Positions 33,913-43,093 of a stretch of 64,000 nt of DNA are shown in pieces. Under the pieces are notes generated by a model. It saw only the letters and a program-made list of their open reading frames with translations. It had not been told where the DNA came from and ran no database searches. Within the stretch, counting starts at the first letter, position 1, and every line of letters begins with the position of its first letter. The stretch is from JANPCX01 sp050916095 (GTDB lineage: Bacteria; Pseudomonadota; Gammaproteobacteria; Burkholderiales; Burkholderiaceae_C). The translations under genes were made by a program, and so were the position numbers. Where the stretch lies: NCBI GenBank assembly GCA_050916095.1, contig CP050901.1, positions 1,488,001 to 1,552,000 on the forward strand, in the 5' to 3' direction.

Positions 33913-36381
33913 ATGCTGACCCAACTACTCTCAGGCTACGCCGCCCTCGAAGGACGTTTCGACGAATTGCTCGCCGGGCCGAATCAGCCACGCCCGCAGT
34001 GGAGCGCGTTTCTGAGTGCCCTGGCAGCGCGTGAAGGCACGAACGTCAGCGACAGCCTGTCGCTGATGGAGCGCGAAATCCGCGAAAGCGGCATCACCTA
34101 CAACGTCTACGCCGATCCCAAAGGCGCGGACCGGCCTTGGGAGGTCGACCCGCTGCCCTTGTTGCTCTCACCAGAGGAGTGGACTGAGATTGAACAAGGC
34201 ATCAGCCAGCGCGCAGATTTGCTCAACCGCGTACTGGCTGATGTGTATGGGACCCAAGAGTTGCTGCACAGCGGTGCGATTCCGCCTTCGGTGATGTTTG
34301 GCCACCAAGGTTTTCTGCACCAGGTGCAAGGCATACGGCCACCGGGTGGTATCCACCTTTTTCACTACGCGGCCGATTTGGCCCGTTCGCCTGATGGCAA
34401 GTGGTGGGTGGTGGGCGACCGCACCCAAGCGCCTTCGGGTGCGGGGTATGCGCTGGAGAACCGCTTGGTGGTGTCCAAGGTTTTTCCACAACTGTTTCGT
34501 GAGTTGCATGTGCAACATGTGGCCCATTTTTTCGCGGCTTTGCGTGAGGCCATGCTCTATTGGTCACCCAAAGGGGATGGTCCGCCTCTGATCGGCTTGC
34601 TCACACCCGGTCCTTACAACGAAACCTATTTCGAGCATGCGCTGCTCGCGCGTTACCTGGGTTTGACCTTGCTCGAAGGCAGCGACCTCACGGTGCGCCA
34701 GGGCCGAGTGTGGATGAAAACCGTGGATGGCCTGCGCCGCGTGCATGGTCTGCTGCGTCGCCAAGACGACGACTACTGCGACCCGTTGGAATTGCGCTCA
34801 GATTCCGCTTTGGGCGTGCCGGGTTTGACCGACTGCGCTCGGCGCGGCAGCATTTTCCTGGGCAATGCACTGGGTTCCGGCGTGTTGGAGTCTGGCGGTT
34901 TGTTGGGTTATTTGCCTGAGCTGAGCGAGCGATTGCTTGGCGAGCCGCTCAAACTTCCTTCGGTTGCCACCTGGTGGTTGGGGGAGCGCGCTGCGTTTGA
35001 TGATGCGTGGAAGCGGCTCGACCATTTGCTGATCAAGCCGCTGGCTCGCAGCGCGCATGAGCCGGCGGTTTTTGGGGCAGACCTGAACCTTGAACAACGG
35101 GACGTTTTGCGCCAACGCGTCGCCGCCCAGCCCGAACGTTATGTGGCCCAAGAGTGGGTGCATGTGTCGCAGGCCCCCGTGCTGGAGCGTGAATCTGCGC
35201 TCGGCGATGCAACGGCAAGTGAACGAGTCAAGGCCCGTACTGTGGGTCTGCGTGTATTTGCAGTAGCAACGCCGCAAGGTTGGCGGGTGATGCCCGGTGG
35301 CTTGACGCGGGTGGCGGGCGATGCTGACTCGCGGGTGATTGCCATGCAGCGTGGCGGGCGCTCCAAAGACACCTGGGTGCTGTCTGACGGTGCGGTGAAC
35401 ACGTCCTTTACGTTGTTAGGACGCACCGTGCAAGTGGATGACCTCGTCAGTGGTCAAACCAATTTACCCTCTCGCGCAGCCGAAAACTTGTATTGGTTCG
35501 GACGTTATGCCGAACGCTGCGACGCCAGCGTGCGTCTCTTGCGCGTCGCATTAGGCGATTGGGTGGACGAGGGCAATGAACGAGGCGAGGGCACCGACCC
35601 CGCCGTCGTGCTCGCACAGCGTTTTGGTTTGATTGATGGTGTCGATGATCCGGCAACCCATTTGCTCAAAGCGGCCACGCATGTTGATGGTGGCCTGAGC
35701 CAAAATTTCAAACAGTTGCTGCGTGTGGCTTTCAGCTTACGCGACCGAATGTCTGCCGACAACTGGCGCACACTCAACAGCCTGAACAGCGATCCTGTGT
35801 TTCGCCGCCCAGCGTCTATTCCCACGGCCATGTCCTGGCTCGACCGGGCGGTCACCACCATGATGACGCTTTCAGGCTTCGCCTTGGACGGCATGATCCG
35901 AGGCGCCGCATGGCGATTTTTGTCCATGGGCCGCCGTGTAGAGCGTCTGTCGTGGTTGACCAGTGCTTTGCAAGTGGCTACCCGAGAAGGCCGCACCCAC
36001 AGCCCCGATTGGCTGCTGATGTTGGCCGATTCTTCCGTGACCTACCGGTCTCGTTACCAGGTGGCACCGGAGTGGTTGCCGGTGCTCGACTTGTTGGTAC
36101 GCGACGCGAGCAATCCAAGATCGCTTGCGTTTCAAATGAAGGGCCTCTGGGAGTACGCGGGCAAGATAGAAACCAGCCACGGTCACTTTGTTGGCCCTTG
36201 GTTGACGCAGGCCAACAGCGCATTGCGAGCCATATCGGCAGAGTCATTGCATCCCGACGACGCACAGCTGGCGCGGCTGCTCGATCAATTGCTCAAAGCC
36301 TCGCACACCTTGTCCGACGAATTGACCTTGAAGTTTTTCTCACATGCGTCTTCGCGCAGTGTGTTGTCCTTGGTGGCCTGA
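33913..36381 (+). CDS. Permuted ATP-grasp fused to alpha-E
   Basis: 822 residues. The N-terminal 480 or so are a circularly permuted ATP-grasp domain (ISQRADLLNRVLADVYGTQE, HYAADLARSPDGKWWVVGDR, LLTPGPYNETYFEHALLARY, RRQDDDYCDPLELRSDSALG, GGRSKDTWVLSDG). From about residue 500 an alpha-E domain follows (SRAAENLYWFGRYAERCDASVRLLR, split here as AAENLYWFGRYAERCDA). The fusion supports physical association of the two activities. It is a second, diverged copy of both of the first two genes in the cluster. Start ATG at 33913 follows 111 bp after the DUF2126 gene. Predicted product and substrate are unknown. Confidence 0.93.
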   Translation: MLTQLLSGYAALEGRFDELLAGPNQPRPQWSAFLSALAAREGTNVSDSLSLMEREIRESGITYNVYADPKGADRPWEVDPLPLLLSPEEWTEIEQGISQRADLLNRVLADVYGTQELLHSGAIPPSVMFGHQGFLHQVQGIRPPGGIHLFHYAADLARSPDGKWWVVGDRTQAPSGAGYALENRLVVSKVFPQLFRELHVQHVAHFFAALREAMLYWSPKGDGPPLIGLLTPGPYNETYFEHALLARYLGLTLLEGSDLTVRQGRVWMKTVDGLRRVHGLLRRQDDDYCDPLELRSDSALGVPGLTDCARRGSIFLGNALGSGVLESGGLLGYLPELSERLLGEPLKLPSVATWWLGERAAFDDAWKRLDHLLIKPLARSAHEPAVFGADLNLEQRDVLRQRVAAQPERYVAQEWVHVSQAPVLERESALGDATASERVKARTVGLRVFAVATPQGWRVMPGGLTRVAGDADSRVIAMQRGGRSKDTWVLSDGAVNTSFTLLGRTVQVDDLVSGQTNLPSRAAENLYWFGRYAERCDASVRLLRVALGDWVDEGNERGEGTDPAVVLAQRFGLIDGVDDPATHLLKAATHVDGGLSQNFKQLLRVAFSLRDRMSADNWRTLNSLNSDPVFRRPASIPTAMSWLDRAVTTMMTLSGFALDGMIRGAAWRFLSMGRRVERLSWLTSALQVATREGRTHSPDWLLMLADSSVTYRSRYQVAPEWLPVLDLLVRDASNPRSLAFQMKGLWEYAGKIETSHGHFVGPWLTQANSALRAISAESLHPDDAQLARLLDQLLKASHTLSDELTLKFFSHASSRSVLSLVA

Positions 36382-36401
36382 GACGAGACTGAGCGTTGAC
36401 G

Positions 36402-37337
36402 ATGAACAATCCTCGCTACAGCGTCGAGCACGAAACCCACTACAGCTACACCGCGCCAGTCACGCAGTCGTGGCAGTTGGCTCGGTTGACGCCACGGGCA
36501 TTGCCATGGCAGCGTTTGTTGTCCCACGCCCTGCACATTGATCCTCAGGCCGATGAGCGCCATGATGCCCCCGATGGATTTGGCAATACCGTCACACATT
36601 TCTCTCTGCACGGTGCGCATCGTGTGTTGCGGGTTCGCATGCAGGCTGTGGTGGAGGTCGGGGCACGTTTGAGTTTGGATGTGACGCCGTCTGTACCCGT
36701 TCCCTGGGAGCGTGTTCGAGACCTGATTCGAACGTCGTCTCAAGACTTGCAACCCGTTCAAATGAGCCAAGCCACCGTGCTGCTACCGATGTCGGCTGCG
36801 GCCGCCGCCTATGCGCTGCCTTCGTTGCACGCGGGGCGCGACTGGTTGGAAGCCGTGATTCATTTGATGCAGCGCATCCACCACGACTTCGAATTCAACC
36901 CAGCGAGTACCACCGTCAGCACCTCGGTCGATGAAGTTCTTCAGCAGCGCAGCGGCGTGTGCCAAGACTTCGCTCATCTGATGTTGGCCTGCCTGCGTGC
37001 GCATGGTTTGGCCGCACGTTATGTGTCGGGCTATTTACTCACCGACCCGCCGCCGGGTCAGGCCCGTTTGATGGGGGTGGATGCGTCACATGCCTGGGTC
37101 TCCGCCTATTCGCCTGTTCATGGCTGGATAGAACTGGACCCTACCAACAACCAGTTAGCTGACGAGCGTTACATCACCCTGGCCTACGGCACGGACTTCG
37201 CAGATGTGGTTCCACTGCGCGGGGTGATTTTGGGCGGGGGGCAGCAAAGCATGCAGGTCAGTGTCAGCGTCACCCCGCTGGACGGGCTTGTTGTGCCAGC
37301 GGGTGGCCCAGACGTTATAACGGCTGCCCCGCCGTGA
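36402..37337 (+). CDS. Transglutaminase-like cysteine protease family protein
   Basis: 311 residues. A beta-rich N-terminal region (YSVEHETHYSYTAPVTQSWQ) is followed by the transglutaminase core with Cys near 186 (RSGVCQDFAHLMLACLRA), His near 229 (VDASHAWVSAYSP) and Asp in GWIELDPTNN, giving the papain-like triad. ATG at 36402 is used; a TTG at 36396 is in frame. It is the last gene of the cluster, 20 bp after the ATP-grasp/alpha-E fusion. The family may cleave or transfer the peptide made by the ATP-grasp partner. It is the second such domain in the cluster and the third of the window, counting TgpA. Confidence 0.93.
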   Translation: MNNPRYSVEHETHYSYTAPVTQSWQLARLTPRALPWQRLLSHALHIDPQADERHDAPDGFGNTVTHFSLHGAHRVLRVRMQAVVEVGARLSLDVTPSVPVPWERVRDLIRTSSQDLQPVQMSQATVLLPMSAAAAAYALPSLHAGRDWLEAVIHLMQRIHHDFEFNPASTTVSTSVDEVLQQRSGVCQDFAHLMLACLRAHGLAARYVSGYLLTDPPPGQARLMGVDASHAWVSAYSPVHGWIELDPTNNQLADERYITLAYGTDFADVVPLRGVILGGGQQSMQVSVSVTPLDGLVVPAGGPDVITAAPP

Positions 37338-37352
37338 AGCGTGAGCAGCCGT
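37320..37352. terminator. Possible terminator hairpin between convergent genes
   Basis: ACGGCTGC and GCAGCCGT are exact 8-bp inverted copies around a 17-base loop, spanning the stop codon of the transglutaminase gene and facing the end of the HiPIP gene. No U-run follows on either strand, so the call is weak. Confidence 0.3.
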
Positions 37353-37370
37353 CTTGGGGTGCGTCAAAAG

Positions 37371-37679
37371 TTAGGCTTTTTTAGCCCAAGCACTGCACCA
37401 ACCCTTGCCGTTGACTTGTTTCCCGGCAAACAGCGGGCAACCGCCCCAAGGGTCAGCCGCCTTGCCTTGGTACAGCGCGCAGTTGTTGCAGACCTGACCC
37501 GCTGCGTATTTGGGGAATTTTTTGGAATCAACCTTGGTCGCGTCATGTTTGTAGCCAAGCGAGGTGGCTTGCGCGTCGGTTTCTTCCAGTTTGGCTTGCG
37601 CCTGGGCTTGGCTTGCGGCGAGGGTGGTGCCTACGGCGACCACTTGCATCATGAAAACACGGCGGTTGGCTGATTTCAA
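37371..37679 (-). CDS. High-potential iron-sulfur protein precursor
   Basis: 102 residues with a TTG start at 37679. HiPIP is a small periplasmic 4Fe-4S electron carrier. The N-terminus KSANRRVFMMQVVAVGTTLA is a twin-arginine (Tat) export signal, as expected for a protein that folds with its cluster in the cytoplasm. The four cluster Cys are in VCNNCALYQG, WGGCPLF and GKGWCSAW. TTG is favoured because it directly precedes the Tat motif and an AAAGGA site is 8-10 bp upstream; no ATG gives a Tat signal. A perfect FNR-type box lies upstream, which suggests control by oxygen. Confidence 0.92.
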   Translation of the reverse strand: MKSANRRVFMMQVVAVGTTLAASQAQAQAKLEETDAQATSLGYKHDATKVDSKKFPKYAAGQVCNNCALYQGKAADPWGGCPLFAGKQVNGKGWCSAWAKKA

Positions 37680-37745
37680 GGGATTGTCCTTTGTTGGATA
37701 GAAAAATTCACTCGAGAAGGATCGCACGAAACGAGCTTGCCTGGG

Positions 37746-37759
37746 TTGATATTGATCAA
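37746..37759. promoter_or_regulatory. FNR/CRP-family operator, perfect palindrome
   Basis: TTGATATTGATCAA matches the FNR consensus TTGAT-N4-ATCAA at every fixed position. Its centre is about 73 bp before the HiPIP start codon, on the minus strand side. A class II arrangement would put the transcription start near 37711, but no clear -10 box was seen there. Confidence 0.65.
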
Positions 37760-37831
37760 CACAACCTTGAACGCTGTACCGGGGCAGGGCTCTACTTTGT
37801 AACGCTGCCACCACGCGGTGGGACGACCGCT

Positions 37832-38122
37832 TCAGCCAGAAACAGTGTCTGGCGGTGTGCTGGATTTGGCCAAACACACATTACAGGTGCCCAGCCCGTG
37901 CATCCGGGGGTGGGGCTTGCCTTCACCGGTTTTGAAATTGGCACCGCAACGCCTGCAAACATACATCTTGCTGCTGGACATCATGGCTTTGGGTCCGGGC
38001 TCCCCCAGTGGGCGTGCGGCTGTGTATTCAGCCTGGCTTTGACGCAACTTCACCTGCGGTGTGGTCTGGGCAAGGGATGGCACGGAAGGGGCCGGTTTGG
38101 TAGCTGAACGAGATGTGGCCAT
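37832..38122 (-). CDS. Small protein with CxxC...CxxC motif
   Basis: 96 residues, not recognised. The first 50 are Ala/Pro/Ser/Thr-rich and probably unstructured. The C-terminal half has two CxxC pairs (YVCRRCGAN and GTCNVCLAK) separated by about 19 residues with His, consistent with a small zinc ribbon. A GAGA stretch lies about 8 bp before ATG. It lies between the HiPIP gene and bpt, in the same direction, 177 bp after bpt. The function could be nucleic acid or protein binding, but nothing in the context decides this. Overlapping reading frames on the plus strand have no recognisable domain. Confidence 0.55.
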   Translation of the reverse strand: MATSRSATKPAPSVPSLAQTTPQVKLRQSQAEYTAARPLGEPGPKAMMSSSKMYVCRRCGANFKTGEGKPHPRMHGLGTCNVCLAKSSTPPDTVSG

Positions 38123-38299
38123 GTGAAAGTCTCAAGCGAAGTGAGCAAATTGATCATTGCTTGGAGCCTGATCTGAGGTTTTCTGCAGAAAAGGCGAGCC
38201 CCGTATTGTCCGCTGTTTGGCAAATCCGTGGGCGATGACTGGAAAAAAAATGCAGTCACCTCGCAGAAATCGGTCTCGGGCGGGCGGGTGGGCCTTGAT

Positions 38300-39043
38300 T
38301 CAGCCGGAAACATCCACCCACTGTCCATCAATCAGCCGCTCGTGCGGTTGAAAATCAGCCTTGTAGGCCATCTTGGGGCTGCCTTCTATCCAATAGCCCA
38401 GGTAGACATGGGGAAGCTTGAGCAGTCGGGTCTGTTCTATTTGCCACAGCACGTTGTAAATGCCGTAGCTGCAGCCCTCTTCGGGCTCATAAAAGGTGTA
38501 AACCGCCGACAGGCCATCGTTGAGGATGTCCAGGATGGACACCATCTTGAGTTTGCCTTGCACCTCCCCTTCTTGCGGAGGAGCTCGAAACTCGACCAAA
38601 CGGGAATTGACACGGGTTTGCAGCAAAAACTGGGTGTACTGGTCCACGCTGTCGTTGTCCATGCCGCCGCCGCTGTGCCGGCCTGCTTGGTAGCGCAGGT
38701 AAAGGTCATAGTGCTCGGGGACAAAACACAGCTTCAGAACACGTGATTGCAAGTTTTGATGGGCCTTCCATGCCCGTCGCTGGCTGCGGTTGGGGTTGAA
38801 CGTGCCAACCGGTATGCGTAGCGGGACACAGGCTTTGCAGCCGTCGCAATAGGGCCGATAAGTGAACATGCCGCTGCGGCGAAAGCCGTTGGCCACGAGG
38901 CCCGAATAGGCGTCGGCATTGATCAAATGGCTGGGGGTCGCAACCTGGGACCGAGCAAGGCGGCCCGCCAAATAACTACACGGGTAGGGTGCCGTGGCAT
39001 AAAACTGCAGTGATGAAAGCGGCAGCTCTTTGAGATGGGTCAC
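38300..39043 (-). CDS. bpt: Aspartate/glutamate leucyltransferase (Ate1-like, Bpt)
   Basis: 247 residues. Bpt transfers Leu from Leu-tRNA to proteins with N-terminal Asp or Glu, feeding the ClpAP N-degron pathway. Landmarks are the N-terminal PYPCSYLAGRLARSQ, the Cys-rich YRPYCDGCKACVPLRIPV and the C-terminal GNAT-like stretch SCVYTFYEPEEGCSYG-like (AVYTFYEPEEGCSYGIYNVL, YLGYWIEGSPKMAYKA). It lies 21 bp after aat in the same direction, the usual pairing in Burkholderiales. Length is normal. Confidence 0.95.
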   Translation of the reverse strand: MTHLKELPLSSLQFYATAPYPCSYLAGRLARSQVATPSHLINADAYSGLVANGFRRSGMFTYRPYCDGCKACVPLRIPVGTFNPNRSQRRAWKAHQNLQSRVLKLCFVPEHYDLYLRYQAGRHSGGGMDNDSVDQYTQFLLQTRVNSRLVEFRAPPQEGEVQGKLKMVSILDILNDGLSAVYTFYEPEEGCSYGIYNVLWQIEQTRLLKLPHVYLGYWIEGSPKMAYKADFQPHERLIDGQWVDVSG

Positions 39044-39064
39044 GGGCCGTGAACTTCCGGTGTA

Positions 39065-39826
39065 TCAGGGTGGCAGAGGCTGGGAATTCAGTGCTTGGTG
39101 CAGCGTCGCCCAGTGCTTGGCATCATAGGACCAATCCGCAATCTCCGGCTCCCCTAAGCGCGGGGTGAGCCGGGCTTCAAACTCGGTGCGCGGAATCTCT
39201 CGGCCGCCCATAGCCAGCAAGTGCCGCGTCGCTTGCTGGCAGTCAATCATGGGAACATCGTGCGCCCGGCAAAACGCCACCAACGCGGCCAGTGCAATCT
39301 TGGACGCGTCGGTTTGATGTGAAAACATCGATTCGCCAAAAAACATGCGCCCGATGCCGACGCCATAGAGTCCCCCCACCAGCCCGCCATCCACCCAGGT
39401 TTCCACACTATGGACTTTGCCCTGGCGATGCCACTGGCCGTAGACCTCCATCATCTCGGGGACGATCCAGGTGCCGTCTTGCCCAGCCCGGGGTGTTTGC
39501 GAACACGCGCGAATCACTTGTTCAAAGGCGGAGTCGAAACGCACCTCACAGCCCGGCGTTTGCAAAAAGTGGGCTATGGTTTTTCGCAGCGAGCGGCTGA
39601 GCTTGAACTCGGACGTGAGCAATACCATGCGGGGGTCCGGAGACCACCACAGGACAGGCTGGCCCGGGCTGAACCAAGGGAACACGCCGTGGCGATAGGC
39701 TTCCTCCAAGCGGGCGGTGCTTAAGTCGTCTCCGGCGGCCAGCAAGCCAGGCGCGTCGCTGCCGGGGCCCAACGCTTGTGACGAGGAAGGCAGCGGGTCG
39801 AGCGGGCTTTGAAGCCAGGCAACCAT
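39065..39826 (-). CDS. aat: Leucyl/phenylalanyl-tRNA--protein transferase
   Basis: 253 residues. Aat adds Leu or Phe from aminoacyl-tRNA to N-terminal Arg or Lys, marking proteins for ClpS-ClpAP. Landmarks include LLAAGDDLSTARLEEAYRHG, VFPWFSPGQPVLWWSPDPRM, HSVETWVDGGLVGGLYGVGI and GRMFFGESMFSHQTDASKIA. It is 20 bp after the MltB-like gene and 21 bp before bpt, so the two N-degron transferases are co-transcribed. Start and length agree with the family. Confidence 0.97.
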   Translation of the reverse strand: MVAWLQSPLDPLPSSSQALGPGSDAPGLLAAGDDLSTARLEEAYRHGVFPWFSPGQPVLWWSPDPRMVLLTSEFKLSRSLRKTIAHFLQTPGCEVRFDSAFEQVIRACSQTPRAGQDGTWIVPEMMEVYGQWHRQGKVHSVETWVDGGLVGGLYGVGIGRMFFGESMFSHQTDASKIALAALVAFCRAHDVPMIDCQQATRHLLAMGGREIPRTEFEARLTPRLGEPEIADWSYDAKHWATLHQALNSQPLPP

Positions 39827-39846
39827 GAAGCAGGCCCTAGATGGAC

Positions 39847-40944
39847 TCAGCGTGCTGCTTGGGTTTGCGCCGAACGCGTTTGCCGGGCCTGTTTCACTGC
39901 AGCGCCCAAATCAATCACCGCCATCGCGTAGTAGCTGGACCAGTTGTAGCGCGTCACGGCGTAAAAATTGGTCGTCCCCGCCACGTAACTGGGCGCTGCC
40001 TCGCCGTTTTGCAGCTCGACGAGAGCGAGTTTGCTGGTGGTTTGCATGGCCTGGGCGGGCAGCAGTGCACCCCGGTCCACAAACTCTTGCGGTGCGAAGG
40101 TGGGCAGGATGTCTGGTGCCAGCAGCACGGCTCGGTCGCTGACTTCCACCGGGACTGACACGTCAAAGTGCGTGGGCAAGTCGCGCTGCCAACCGAAATC
40201 GGACAGGTAACGCGCCACGCTACCAATCACATCGGCGTGGCTTTTGTGAAGGTCAATGTGGCCATTGCCGTCGAAGTCGACCGCGTACTTCATGATGCTG
40301 CTGGGCATGAATTGAGGCAGTCCCATGGCACCGGCAAAACTGCCGCGGACCGACAAGGGATCAACGCCCTCTCGCTGCGTCAGCACCAAAAACTGTTCCA
40401 GCTCATCGCGGAAGAACGGGCTGCGGTCTTTGCGGCCGGATGGGAAATCAAAAGCCAGGGTGGCCAGTGCGTCGATGACACGGAAGCTGCCCATGTGGCG
40501 TCCGTACAGGGTCTCAACACCCACAATCCCAACCACAATCTCTGCAGGAACGCCGTAACGTTCCTCGGCCAGTTCAAGCCATTTGGCATGGGTTTGCCAA
40601 AACGCCAGGCCCGCATGGATGCGGCTGGGTTCCACAAACCGAGCGCGGTAGGCGGCCCAGTTTTTGGCGGTGCCTGCAGGCGGGGGCATGATGGCCTTGC
40701 CCACTGCCGGAATGAAACGCGCGCGGCGCAAGATGTCGCGCACGGTTTGTGCACCCAGTTGCTGGCGCTGTGCCACGGCATCGGCGAATAACATCACATC
40801 TTCGCGTCCGCCGTAGGTCACGGCCACGGGGGCGCTGTCGTTCTCTACTTGGGCGTTGGCGCGGTTTTTCTGTGCCTTTGCAGGTTCGATCGCGGTGAAG
40901 CAAAGGGCGGTGAGCACAGCGGTACTGACGAGAAAGCGAATCAT
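39847..40944 (-). CDS. Lytic murein transglycosylase B-like protein
   Basis: 365 residues with a signal peptide (MIRFLVSTAVLTALCFTAIE, cleavage near AKAQ). It cleaves the glycan strand of peptidoglycan. The catalytic Glu is in GIVGVETLYGRHMG, and further family motifs are FAGAMGLPQFMPSSIMKYAV, DFDGNGHIDLHKSHADVIGS and a C-terminal FYAVTRYNWSSYYAMAVIDL. No lipobox Cys was seen after the signal peptide, so a soluble periplasmic form (MltB-soluble type) is likely. It lies 52 bp after the TgpA-like gene in the same operon. Confidence 0.93.
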   Translation of the reverse strand: MIRFLVSTAVLTALCFTAIEPAKAQKNRANAQVENDSAPVAVTYGGREDVMLFADAVAQRQQLGAQTVRDILRRARFIPAVGKAIMPPPAGTAKNWAAYRARFVEPSRIHAGLAFWQTHAKWLELAEERYGVPAEIVVGIVGVETLYGRHMGSFRVIDALATLAFDFPSGRKDRSPFFRDELEQFLVLTQREGVDPLSVRGSFAGAMGLPQFMPSSIMKYAVDFDGNGHIDLHKSHADVIGSVARYLSDFGWQRDLPTHFDVSVPVEVSDRAVLLAPDILPTFAPQEFVDRGALLPAQAMQTTSKLALVELQNGEAAPSYVAGTTNFYAVTRYNWSSYYAMAVIDLGAAVKQARQTRSAQTQAAR

Positions 40945-40996
40945 CGGGAGTGAGGAAGTGTGAGGAATGCGTTGCGTGATTATCTGGCTTCCAGCA

Positions 40997-43093
40997 TCAC
41001 CACGCGTTGGACTTCAACTGCTTCACCAATGCTGAGAATTGGCGTGTGAGTTCCCTGTCAGGGCGGTTCAGCGCATGGACCCCGTAACGCTGGGTATCCA
41101 GCTGCTCTAACAGCTGCGCCAGTTGTTCCATGGCGCTTCCTTTGCTTGTGTTTTTTTGTTCAGCGCGGTGTCGCAGTTGTTTGGCCAAACTCAGCGCGGG
41201 CGTGTGTTCACCGGCGTCTATCCCCAAGGGTTCCAGTAGCTTGAGCAGGCGTTGCCGCTGCCGCACCCAAGGACTGATGCGGTGACGTTCCCACCAAGCC
41301 CAGCCGGCCCCCAAGAGCGCCAGGCTGCTGAACAGACCCACCAACAAAATGGCGAGGTCTTGCCAGCTCGGAGACTGAAAGCCAAGCTTTTTGAGCAAGT
41401 CCAGCTGTTGGCCTCGTGCGTAGTTCAGTACCCATTGGTTCCAGCGGTTGTTCAGGCCCTCCCAGGCATCACGCATTTGACGCAACAGTGCAGGGTTGAC
41501 GGCATTGATCGCTTCCCCGACCAAACCCGGTGCTGGTGCCAAGCGAAAGTTTCTCTCAATGCGGTCGGGTGCTATGGCAGCGGTCGGGTCTGCCCGCACC
41601 CAGCCGACACCTTGCTGCCAGTATTCCGCCCAAGCATGTGCTGCACTTTGGCGCACGATGTAGTAACCGTCCACTGGAATCGGGTCCATGCCTTGAAAGC
41701 CAGTGACCACACGGGCTGGCACGTCCAAGGCCCGCATCACCACCACAAAACTCGCCGCAAAGTGTTCGCAGAAACCTTCTTTGCGATCCAGCCAGAACTC
41801 GTCAATGCTTTGACGCGGGTTGTTTTCGCCGTAAACACCGGGGGCCAAGGTGTAGCTGAAACCGCTGCTTCGGATGTGCGTGTATATCGCTTGCGCCAAT
41901 TCATTGGGCGATGCTGTGGGCATGCGGCGTCGCAAGTCCGCCGCCCAAGCCAGCGTTCTGGGGTTGTAGCCTGGCGGCAGGGAAAGATGGTCTTGAAGCC
42001 CCAAATGGGAATCGTTCGGACCATGAGAAAAGCCCGGGTTGGCGGTGGCTTGAAGGCGGACGCGCTCAAACAAACGTTGTTCCGCCAGCCATTGCAGGTC
42101 GTTGCGCATGGTGGCGTTGATCCCGGGGCCTTCAAAACGGGGTGCATCCACGCTCGCTTCCAACAGAGGAATGACACGCAGCTTCAATGGCTCCAGCGTC
42201 ATCTCATAACGCAGTGCCTGGCCTTGCACACGCAAATTGGCACCCAACTCGCCGCGTTCGCCAAAGCTGGATGACAGCATGGGCAACCACTCCTGGCCGT
42301 CAAAGCGCGTGAGTACCGGACCGCGAAAGTACTGCTGAGCCGATGGCGGAACGGCATCAAAAAATCGCAAGCGCATGGCAATCGCATCGTTTTGGGCGAG
42401 CTCCGCCACACTGCCAAACCGCATTTGGTTGGACAACCCCGTGCTGGCCAAGCCATCTTGCGGAACACCCCACAGGGGACCAATTCGTGGAAAAAAAACA
42501 AACAAGACCACCATGATGGGCGCACCCAGCAAGGCCGTGCGCCCTGCCAAGCCTGCGGCTTGACGCAGTGCGGGTTGTCCCACGGGCATGTGTGCCAAAA
42601 CCAGGGCGGTGAGCAAACCCCAGACTGAAATCACCATGGCGGCTGCCACCGCCAGTGATTGAGAAAAAACAAAGTGGGTCAGTATCAGAAAAAAACCAAG
42701 AAAGAACACCACAAAGGCGTCGCGACGCGCTCGCAGCTCCAGGGTTTTGAGCGCCATCAGCGACACCACCAGCGCCACGCCCGGCTCTTTGCCAAGCACG
42801 GTTTTGTAGCTCCATAGTGTCAACCCCAGCACGACCACCAGCACCCCCGCGATCGCCCAGCGGTTGGGCAGTGCGCCCCCTATCCAAGCCAGCCGTGCCC
42901 GCCAAACCAACACGCCCAGCGCCAACACGGCGCACCACAGTGGCAGGTGCAAGAGGTGGGGCAACACCGTCCAGCCGATCACAGCGAGCAGGAAAAAAGT
43001 ATCGCGGGTATCGCGTGGCAAGGATGACATGCGCCTCACCAGGGAGGCGTTGGTGGACGGCGCGGCGGGGGGAACAGACTGTGGCGGGATCAT
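40997..43093 (-). CDS. tgpA: TgpA-type transglutaminase with DUF3488
   Basis: 698 residues. Several N-terminal membrane segments (about 32-210, DUF3488) are followed by a periplasmic transglutaminase core with Cys in RKEGFCEHFAASFVVVMRA, His in QSAAHAWAEYW and Asp in VRADPTAAIAP. One more membrane segment (about 560-582) and a cytoplasmic tail (DUF4129-like) come after it. TgpA in Pseudomonas is an essential membrane protein of unknown substrate. It is usually encoded after a MoxR ATPase and a DUF58 protein; neither is present here, where the divergent neighbour is a glutaminase gene. It heads the run tgpA-mltB-aat-bpt. Confidence 0.92.
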   Translation of the reverse strand: MIPPQSVPPAAPSTNASLVRRMSSLPRDTRDTFFLLAVIGWTVLPHLLHLPLWCAVLALGVLVWRARLAWIGGALPNRWAIAGVLVVVLGLTLWSYKTVLGKEPGVALVVSLMALKTLELRARRDAFVVFFLGFFLILTHFVFSQSLAVAAAMVISVWGLLTALVLAHMPVGQPALRQAAGLAGRTALLGAPIMVVLFVFFPRIGPLWGVPQDGLASTGLSNQMRFGSVAELAQNDAIAMRLRFFDAVPPSAQQYFRGPVLTRFDGQEWLPMLSSSFGERGELGANLRVQGQALRYEMTLEPLKLRVIPLLEASVDAPRFEGPGINATMRNDLQWLAEQRLFERVRLQATANPGFSHGPNDSHLGLQDHLSLPPGYNPRTLAWAADLRRRMPTASPNELAQAIYTHIRSSGFSYTLAPGVYGENNPRQSIDEFWLDRKEGFCEHFAASFVVVMRALDVPARVVTGFQGMDPIPVDGYYIVRQSAAHAWAEYWQQGVGWVRADPTAAIAPDRIERNFRLAPAPGLVGEAINAVNPALLRQMRDAWEGLNNRWNQWVLNYARGQQLDLLKKLGFQSPSWQDLAILLVGLFSSLALLGAGWAWWERHRISPWVRQRQRLLKLLEPLGIDAGEHTPALSLAKQLRHRAEQKNTSKGSAMEQLAQLLEQLDTQRYGVHALNRPDRELTRQFSALVKQLKSNAW

